A stretch of DNA of 64,000 nucleotides, from contig NC_068937.1 in NCBI RefSeq assembly GCF_016801865.2, positions 129,308,117 through 129,372,116 on the forward strand, in the 5' to 3' direction. The translations under genes and the position numbers were made by a program. This DNA comes from Culex pipiens pallens (lineage: Eukaryota; Arthropoda; Insecta; Diptera; Culicidae). The notes below the pieces were generated by a model. That model had not been told where the DNA came from and did not search any database. It saw only the letters and a program-made list of their open reading frames with translations. The first letter of the stretch is position 1, and the number at the start of each line of letters is the position of its first letter. Positions 55,801-64,000 of the stretch are shown piece after piece.

Positions 55801-56009
55801 TTTTTACATTAAAAAAAGCAAAAAAAAATTTTTTTCCGTGCATCATTCCATTTGCCACAGTAGCAAACCAGCAGCATAGCGGGTAGCAAAGAGAAATCCC
55901 GAAGAACTGAGAGCAAATTTGCTACCGCGACAGGTACCGCGGTGGGGTTGACGTCGGGTGCAAATTTGATTTGCTTCGATGTTTGCTACCCGCGCTGGAG
56001 ATGCACTTA

Positions 56010-58985
56010 GAAGATCATAATATTTGCCTTTTTAGACAGGAGAAGCGGTTTAGGATTAGTAGACGAATTGCATTGGCAAAAACATTCCAACACTAATTGC
56101 CACCTTAAATATTCTTAAAGTTTTTACTATGGCAATGCCCAGTGTTGCTAGTTTGTCAAGACTTGTCTTGTCCCTGACTGGCTCCTACAAACAAAAAATA
56201 AACAAAACAAAAATAAATAAAAATAGTAAAATGTAGACTCTTTCCATTTTATTCCCCTCACCAATGTTTGGACTGCAAAATGTGCATCCAGCAAACTCCA
56301 GCTGACATATTTATCGTTGTGTAACATCCTCCTAACCTCACTCTAGCGCCACTTCTCCACACCGCAAACCACTTTGTCGACGTCCCTCGCCCACGGAAAC
56401 CGGTGAAAGATGCAATTCTTTCGTCGTCATCATCATCATCAGCTCTTCCTTCGCTGAATAAACGACGCCATTGTTGTAAACAACTTCCGGCGGCTCCCTG
56501 TTGTTCCAGCCCTGCTGCTGTGCGATGACAGCTTTGACAGGACAGCAGAAATACAATGTTTTGTCGGCGATGATGTTCCGAGAAGCGCGCAAACAACACC
56601 ATTCCGGCAGGCTGGGAAATTAGCAGACGTCTTCGTTTGTTTTAATGGCGGCCATCTTGGAAATCCATTTGCGGGTGGCCTTTTCTACCTGTATTCAGAT
56701 TCAGCCGTTAATTATGCAACATGTGTGCAGGGACCACGTGACGATGTGACCTTCTCTTTGCCTATCTGTCCTAAATGTGCATCCGGACATTTCTTTGTCA
56801 CCCTTTGCCCTATTCTTCCCGGGAGGTGTACAGAATTTAACATCCACGTGAATTCCGTGCTCAATTGAGCGTGTACACGTCTTATAGACATTATTCAAAG
56901 GTATGTCAACCTTAGATCCCTTTCTCTACCATTGAAAACCAGAGTAGGCGACGTCTTCTTCGCCCTTTCTCATCTAACTTGGATTGCCAACCGTGACATA
57001 ACCTCAAAATTGCCCCATTTACCCTGGTTTGCGCGTTTTGACATGTTTTGTGTGTACACAAGACGGAACGGAATGTGTGCGACCCACAGCCGGAAGGTAT
57101 TTTCCCTTGCCGCCGCCGTCGAACCGTCCTCCTTCCTGTCAATGTCAACGTGATCCGGAGGGGGCAGCAGGTGAATCTTCTTGAAGAAATTTCTGCTAGA
57201 AGCGGATGTCAAAGACACGCAGGACCTGGCACGTGACATCCTAGCATTTCACCGTACGACCCAGGTCTGAGGCATTTTGAAATTTGTTGAAAAAGCGGAA
57301 TGAAAGTGTCGTGTGAAAGGGGTTCTACTGTTATCAACAAGACAAAATGCTTGTCGATGGAACGTTGTAATGAAATGTATGAGCTGGCTATTTAAATAAC
57401 AAATTCTTCATTAATTTTTTTCTTTAGAAGTTCTTATCAGTTATGAGCAACGTTGAACGGTAGTGTTACTATTTTGACAGTTACACGCTAACTTAAATCT
57501 AACGACATGACTTTACACATTTATTATTTCCACCAATTTCCCCTCAACCGATGTAAACAAATGACACCATAACTGTCAAAAAACAAACTAGGACATACCC
57601 AGAAAACTATCGTAAAATTTATTCCATCCCGCTGCTCTCCGCCAACTTTCACCAACTAATATCAATTATGGTGGACGAGATTGATGATAAAAATTTGATC
57701 TCGCTGCACACTGCGTGTGCCTGTGTATGTGTGCCCATCTGTACGTGTGCCACACAGCGAGTAATTTATTGCGTGCGGAACGAGCAAGAACTTGTTCTGT
57801 TCAGCTCAGCGCGATCCAAGTAGTCTGTGAGATTTGAACGTCCCACGTGCGAAAAAAAAACTATCCAATCGGTTCCATTACGGTTTCCCTCCGTGCACCG
57901 CGCACATTCGCCACTTTTGAGATTGGTTTTTGTTTTCAATCAATTTCGTTGCGAAAACATTCGGAGCGCGAGAGTTGGAGGGTTGGGTACTTGAAAAATG
58001 TATGAAATCCCAGCATCGTCGTCGGATGAAAAGCAAACCAACCTCCGATTAACGATCCCAAACCACACACTTGACCCAGATTTTCAAAAAAAACTGGAGG
58101 CAACGCGCCGGTTCGACGGAAAAGTGAGTCACTGCCATTGACAGTGTAGGGTCATAGATTTGAATTCAAGACTTTTTTTTGTGACAAATTTGGCTGTCAA
58201 ATTAAGAGTAAATTTTATCCAAACTGTCTGAGCAACAAACTTCATTCAAAACAAAACAAAATAATATTTAAATGTTACTTATTTTGGATAAGCGTGCTAA
58301 GAAAACTTTGAATGTCAAATTTTGCTTTTAAAATTACTAGAGCCCAACTCAAGATAAATCGTGCCAATTCTTAGTTGCAATCTATGCAAATTGATCATCC
58401 GCGGTGATGATCATCGGATTGACGGACTCCCAGACAACAAGCTTAACTTTGTTGACGTTTAACAGCACGCCACCGTCTCGAAATCGGATTTGCTAATTCG
58501 CGTTTGCTTTTAATTAGCATTTGCGAAGCACTCTCTAGCGGGATAAGAGTTGGATGATGAGTGGTCCAGCGCTGGTGCTCATCAAGAGGTTTGTTCACTT
58601 TCTGTCAAAACTTATCAGAGCTACCACAGACTCGACTACAGAGCTGTTTTTAAAAAATGCTAATTTGATCGAGACTTAGTGCTTATTTTGGGCATGCATT
58701 GAAATAGTACTTTATGAATAGCTATAAAGTTAATTTCAACATATTGATGAAAAACAGAATAAATTTGAAATACTGTCCACTAATCAACGCCACCTGGACC
58801 AATTTCCATAAAAGTGCCAGAGTTGTTTACCACACACACTCGCCATTCAAGGGGGAAACCTGAACTAACAGTAAAACGCACAATCACCATTAACTCTCAT
58901 GCATCATTCATTCGTCAATATATCCCGGCACCAACAACTGCAGCTTTTCCGTGTTTTTTTTTTAATTTGACGTAAGCGCCACTTT
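56010..58985. other. No gene recognised
   Basis: Mixed-composition non-coding sequence with GACAGC and CATTATGG words. Frames at 56258-56602 and 56912-57239 overlap on both strands and have no supporting splice context. Confidence 0.45.
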
Positions 58986-58989
58986 TTAT

Positions 58990-61900
58990 AATTCTAAAAT
59001 TCTAAAATTCTCAAATTCTTAAATTCTAAAGTTCTAAAATTCTAAAATTCTAAAATTCTAAAATTCTAAAATTCTAAAATTCTAAAATTCTAAAATTCTA
59101 AAATTCTAAAATTCTAAAATTCTAAAATTCTAAAATTCTAAAATTCTAAAATTCTAAAATTCTAAAATTCTAAAATTCTAAAATTCTAAAATTCTAAAAT
59201 TCTAAAATTCTAAAATTCTAAAATTCTAAAATTCTAAAATTCCAAAATTCTAAAATTCTAAAATTCTAAAATTCTAAAATTCTAAAATTCTGAAATTCTA
59301 AAATTCTAAAATTCTAAAATTCTAAAATTCTAAAATTCTAAAATTCTAAAATTTTAAAATTCTAAAATTCTAAAATTCTAAAATTCTAAAATTCTAAAAT
59401 TCTAAAATTCTAAAATTCTAAAATTCTAAAATTCTAAAATTCTAAAATTCTAAAATTCTAAATTCTAAAATTCTAAAATTCTAAAATTCTAAAATTCTAA
59501 AATTCTAAAATTCTAAAATTCTAAAATTCTAAAATTCTAAAATTCTAAAATTCTAAAATTCTAAAATTCTAAAATTCTAAAATTTTAAAATTTTAAAATT
59601 CTGAAATTCTAAAATTCTAAAATTCTAAAATTCTAAAGTTCTAAAATTCTAAAATTCTAAAATTCTAAAATTCTAAAATTCTAAAATTCTAAAATTCTAA
59701 AATTCTAAAATTCTAAAATTCTAAAATTCTAAAATTCTAAAATTCTAAAATTCTAAAATTCTAAAATTCTAAAATTCTAAAATTCTAAAATTCTAAAATT
59801 CTAAAATTCTAAAATTCTAAAATTCTAAAATTCTAAAATTCTAAAATTCTAAAATTCTAAAATTCTAAAATTCTAAAATTCTAAAATTCTAAAATTCTAA
59901 AATTCTAAAATTCTAAAATTCTAAAATTCTAAAATTCTAAAATTCTAAAATTCTAAAATTCTAAAATTCTAAAATTCTAAAATTCTAAAATTCTAAAATT
60001 CTAAAATTCTAAAATTCTAAAATTCTAAAATTCTAAAATTCTAAAATTCTAAAATTCTAAAATTCTAAAATTCTAAAATTCTAAAATTCTAAAATTCTAA
60101 AATTCTAAAATTCTAAAATTCTAAAATTCTAAAATTCTAAAATTCTAAAATTCTAAAATTCTAAAATTCTAAAATTCTAAAATTCTAAAATTCTAAAATT
60201 CTAAAATTCTAAAATTCTAAAATTCTAAAATTCTAAAATTCTAAAATTCTAAAATTCTAAAATTCTAAAATTCTAAAATTCTAAAATTCTAAAATTCTAA
60301 AATTCTAAAATTCTAAAATTCTAAAATTCTAAAATTCTAAAATTCTAAAATTCTAAAATTCTAAAATTCTAAAATTCTAAAATTCTAAAATTCTAAAATT
60401 CTAAAATTCTAAAATTCTAAAATTCTAAAATTCTAAAATTCTAAAATTCTAAAATTCTAAAATTCTAAAATTCTAAAATTCTAAAATTCTAAAATTCTAA
60501 AATTCTTAAATTCTTAAATTCTTAAATTCTTAAATTCTTAAATTCTTAAATTCTTAAATTCTTAAATTCTTAAATTCTTAAATTCTTAAATTCTTAAATT
60601 CTTAAATTCTTAAATTCTTAAATTCTTAAATTCTTAAATTCTTAAATTCTTAAATTCTTAAATTCTTAAATTCTTAAATTCTTAAATTCTTAAATTCTTA
60701 AATTCTTAAATTCTTAAATTCTTAAATTCTTAAATTCTTAAATTCTTAAATTCTTAAATTCTTAAATTCTAAAATTCTTAAATTCTTAAATTCTTAAATT
60801 CTTAAATTCTTAAATTCTTAAATTCTTAAATTCTTAAATTCTTAAATTCTTAAATTCTTAAATTCTTAAATTCTTAAATTCTTAAATTCTTAAATTCTTA
60901 AATTCTTAAATTCTTAAATTCTTAAATTCTTAAATTCTTAAATTCTTAAATTCTTAAATTCTTAAATTCTTAAATTCTTAAATTCTTAAATTCTTAAATT
61001 CTTAAATTCTTAAATTCTTAAATTCTTAAATTCTTAAATTCTTAAATTCTTAAATTCTCAAATTCTTAAATTCTCAAATTCTTAAATTCTTAAATTCTTA
61101 AATTCTTAAATTCTTAAATTCTTAAATTCTTAAATTCTTAAATTCTTAAATTCTTAAATTCTTAAATTCTTAAATTCTTAAATTCTTAAATTCTTAAATT
61201 CTTAAATTCTTAAATTCTAAAATTCTAAAATTCTAAAATTCTAAAATTCTAAAATTCTAAAATTCTAAAATTCTAAAATTCTAAAATTCTAAAATTCTAA
61301 AATTCTAAAATTCTAAAATTCTAAAATTCTAAAATTCTAAAATTCTAAAATTCTAAAATTCTAAAATTCTAAATTCTAAAATTCTAAAATTCTAAAATTC
61401 TAAAATTCTAAAATTCTAAAATTCTAAAATTCTAAAATTCTAAAATTCTAAAATTCTAAAATTCTAAAATTCTAAAATTCTAAAATTCTAAAATTCTAAA
61501 ATTCTAAAATTCTAAAATTCTAAAATTCTAAAATTCTAAAATTCTAAAATTCTAAAATTCTAAAATTCTAAAATTCTAAAATTCTAAAATTCTAAAATTC
61601 TAAAATTCTAAAATTCTAAAATTCTAAAATTCTAAAATTCTAAAATTCTAAAATTCTAAAATTCTAAAATTCTAAAATTCTAAAATTCTAAAATTCTAAA
61701 ATTCTAAAATTCTAAATTCTAAAATTCTAAAATTCTAAAATTCTAAAATTCTAAAATTCTAAATTCTAAAATTCTAAAATTCTAAAATTCTAAAATTCTA
61801 AAATTCTAAAATTCTAAAATTCTAAAATTCTAAAATTCTAAAATTCTAAAATTCTAAAATTCTAAAATTCTAAAATTCTAAAATTCTAAAATTCTAAAAT

Positions 61901-64000
61901 TCTAAAATTCTAAAATTCTAAAATTCTAAAATTCTAAAATTCTAAAATTCTAAAATTCTAAAATTCTAAAATTCTAAAATTCTAAAATTCTAAAATTCTA
62001 AAATTCTAAAATTCTAAAATTCTAAAATTCTAAAATTCTAAAATTCTAAAATTCTAAAATTCTAAAATTCTAAAATTCTAAAATTCTAAAATTCTAAAAT
62101 TCTAAAATTCTAAAATTCTAAAATTCTAAAATTCTAAAATTCTAAAATTCTAAAATTCTAAAATTCTAAAATTCTAAAATTCTAAAATTCTAAAATTCTA
62201 AAATTCTAAAATTCTAAAATTCTAAAATTCTAAAATTCTAAAATTCTAAAATTCTAAAATTCTAAAATTCTAAAATTCTAAAATTCTAAAATTCTAAAAT
62301 TCTAAAATTCTAAAATTCTAAAATTCTAAAATTCTAAAATTCTAAAATTCTAAAATTCTAAAATTCTAAAATTCTAAAATTCTAAAATTCTAAAATTCTA
62401 AAATTCTAAAATTCTAAAATTCTAAAATTCTAAAATTCTAAAATTCTAAAATTCTAAAATTCTAAAATTCTAAATTCTAAAATTCTAAAATTCTAAAATT
62501 CTAAAATTCTAAAATTCTAAAATTCTAAAATTCTAAAATTCTAAAATTCTAAAATTCTAAAATTCTAAAATTCTAAAATTCTAAAATTCTAAAATTCTAA
62601 AATTCTAAAATTCTAAAATTCTAAAATTCTAAAATTCTAAAATTCTAAAATTCTAAAATTCTAAAATTCTAAAATTCTAAAATTCTAAAATTCTAAAATT
62701 CTAAAATTCTAAAATTCTAAAATTCTAAAATTCTAAAATTCTAAAATTCTAAAATTCTAAAATTCTAAAATTCTAAAATTCTAAAATTCTAAAATTCTAA
62801 AATTCTAAAATTCTAAAATTCTAAAATTCTAAAATTCTAAAATTCTAAAATTCTAAAATTCTAAAATTCTAAAATTCTAAAATTCTAAAATTCTAAAATT
62901 CTAAAATTCTAAAATTCTAAAATTCTAAAATTCTAAAATTCTAAAATTCTAAAATTCTAAAATTCTAAAATTCTAAAATTCTAAAATTCTAAAATTCTAA
63001 AATTCTAAAATTCTAAAATTCTAAAATTCTAAAATTCTAAAATTCTAAAATTATAAAATTCTAAAATTCTAAAATTCTAAAATTCTAAAATTCTAAAATT
63101 CTGAAATTCTGAAATTCTGAAATTCTGAAATTCTGAAATTCTGAAATTCTGAAATTCTGAAATTCTAAAATTCTAAAATTCTAAATTTCTAAAATTCTAA
63201 AATTCTAAAATTCTAAAATTCTAAAATTCTAAAATTCTAAAATTCTAAAATTCTAAAATTCTAAAATTCTAAAATTCTAAAATTCTAAAATTCTAAAATT
63301 CTAAAATTCTAAAATTCTAAAATTCTAAAATTCTAAAATTCTAAAATTCTAAAATTCTAAAATTCTAAAATTCTAAAATTCTAAAATTCTAAAATTCTAA
63401 AATTCTAAAATTCTAAAATTCTAAAATTCTAAAATTCTAAAATTCTAAAATTCTAAAATTCTAAAATTCTAAAATTCTAAAATTCTAAAATTCTAAAATT
63501 CTAAAATTCTAAAATTCTAAAATTCTAAAATTCTAAAATTCTAAAATTCTAAAATTCTAAAATTCTAAAATTCTAAAATTCTAAAATTCTAAAATTCTAA
63601 AATTCTAAAATTCTAAAATTCTAAAATTCTAAAATTCTAAAATTCTAAAATTCTAAAATTCTAAAATTCTAAAACTCTAAAATTCTAAAATTCTAAAATT
63701 CTAAAATTCTAAAATTCTAAAATTCTAAAATTCTAAAATTCTAAAATTCTAAAATTCTAAAATTCTAAAATTCTAAAATTCTAAAATTATATTATTATAA
63801 AATTCTAAAATTCTAAAATTCTAAAATTCTAAAATTCTAAAATTCTAAAATTCTGAAATTCTGAAATTCTGAAATTCTGAAATTCTGAAATTCTGAAATT
63901 CTGAAATTCTGAAATTCTGAAATTCTGAAATTCTGAAATTCTAAAATTCTAAAATTCTAAAATTCTAAAATTCTAAAATTCTAAAATTCTAAAATTCTAA
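58990..64000. repeat. 8-bp satellite array, unit TTCTAAAA, more than 620 copies, runs off the window
   Basis: Over 5.0 kb of tandem TTCTAAAA. A block of about 89 units at roughly 60504-61217 is TTCTTAAA. Two shorter blocks are TTCTGAAA (8 units at about 63100-63164, 11 units at about 63853-63940). A few 7-bp units (TTCTAAA) occur, for example near 59458, 61369, 61712 and 62469. Variant units are clustered, which points to local re-expansion of single mutated units. Confidence 0.97.

Larger units (their letters stand above)
53566..56006. mobile_element. PIF/Harbinger-like element (TTA target), 2.4 kb
   Basis: Ends GGGCATCTCCAGCGC and the complement of GTGCATCTCCAGCGC, flanked by TTA on both sides (53563-53565, 56007-56009). 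Both subterminal regions repeat AGCAAATTTG/CAAATTTGC and TGCAAATCAAATTTGCACCC motifs. A TTA target and GGGCATCTCCA-type ends are typical of PIF/Harbinger. Inside are ATTCAAAA repeats, T-rich low complexity and a nested MITE. No transposase. Confidence 0.75.

Noticed and set aside
56258..57239. Several overlapping frames of 60-114 codons on both strands
   Set aside because: Mutually overlapping, no consistent codon bias, no recognised motifs and no splice signals that link them.

Overview
The window looks like nuclear DNA of an insect, most likely a culicine mosquito such as Culex. The basis is one insect odorant-receptor relic, one insect-type DUF1091 secreted-protein gene, GT-AG introns of 55 bp to more than 12 kb, and an AT-rich background full of foldback elements, MITEs and hAT elements. 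The species is an inference; no sequence search was possible. Most of the 64 kb is non-coding and most long reading frames are spurious.

Layout. The last five exons of a plus-strand gene run across 7784-39096 and encode 240 C-terminal residues, starting inside what looks like the second half of a PH domain. The introns between them are about 12.4, 10.6, 0.1 and 7.5 kb, and the 5' exons lie left of the window. The first large intron holds a broken odorant receptor (10178-11305). The second holds a minus-strand DUF1091/CheA-like gene (28268-23277) split by a transposon. A possible long 3' UTR runs to about 43.8 kb. The right third is gene-poor, with one candidate first coding exon at 49503-49568.

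Mobile DNA dominates. Four hAT-type insertions have perfect 8-bp target duplications (13267-14674, 17177-18499, 19195-19836, 24559-26096). There are foldback elements at 6138-7323, 12014-15341, 32787-34123 and 37055-37901, and a 1.75-kb element with 12-bp inverted ends and a 10-bp duplication (8205-9956). PIF/Harbinger-like elements with 3-bp TTA/TAA duplications, a retroposon with a 26-bp duplication (32239-32503) and several nested insertions are also present. Two large arrays of one-base-different 8-mers lie at 2811-4642 and from 58990 past the window end.

The most striking object is a 4.38-kb element at 23442-27821. It has perfect 15-bp inverted ends and a perfect 8-bp target duplication. 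It carries decayed 3' parts of two convergent host genes, MRE11 (plus strand) and MCM7 (minus strand, still with a 63-bp intron). A hAT element has landed inside the MRE11 part. The whole element sits in the second coding exon of the DUF1091 gene, whose frame is otherwise intact. This is a gene-capturing (Pack-type) DNA transposon caught shortly after insertion.
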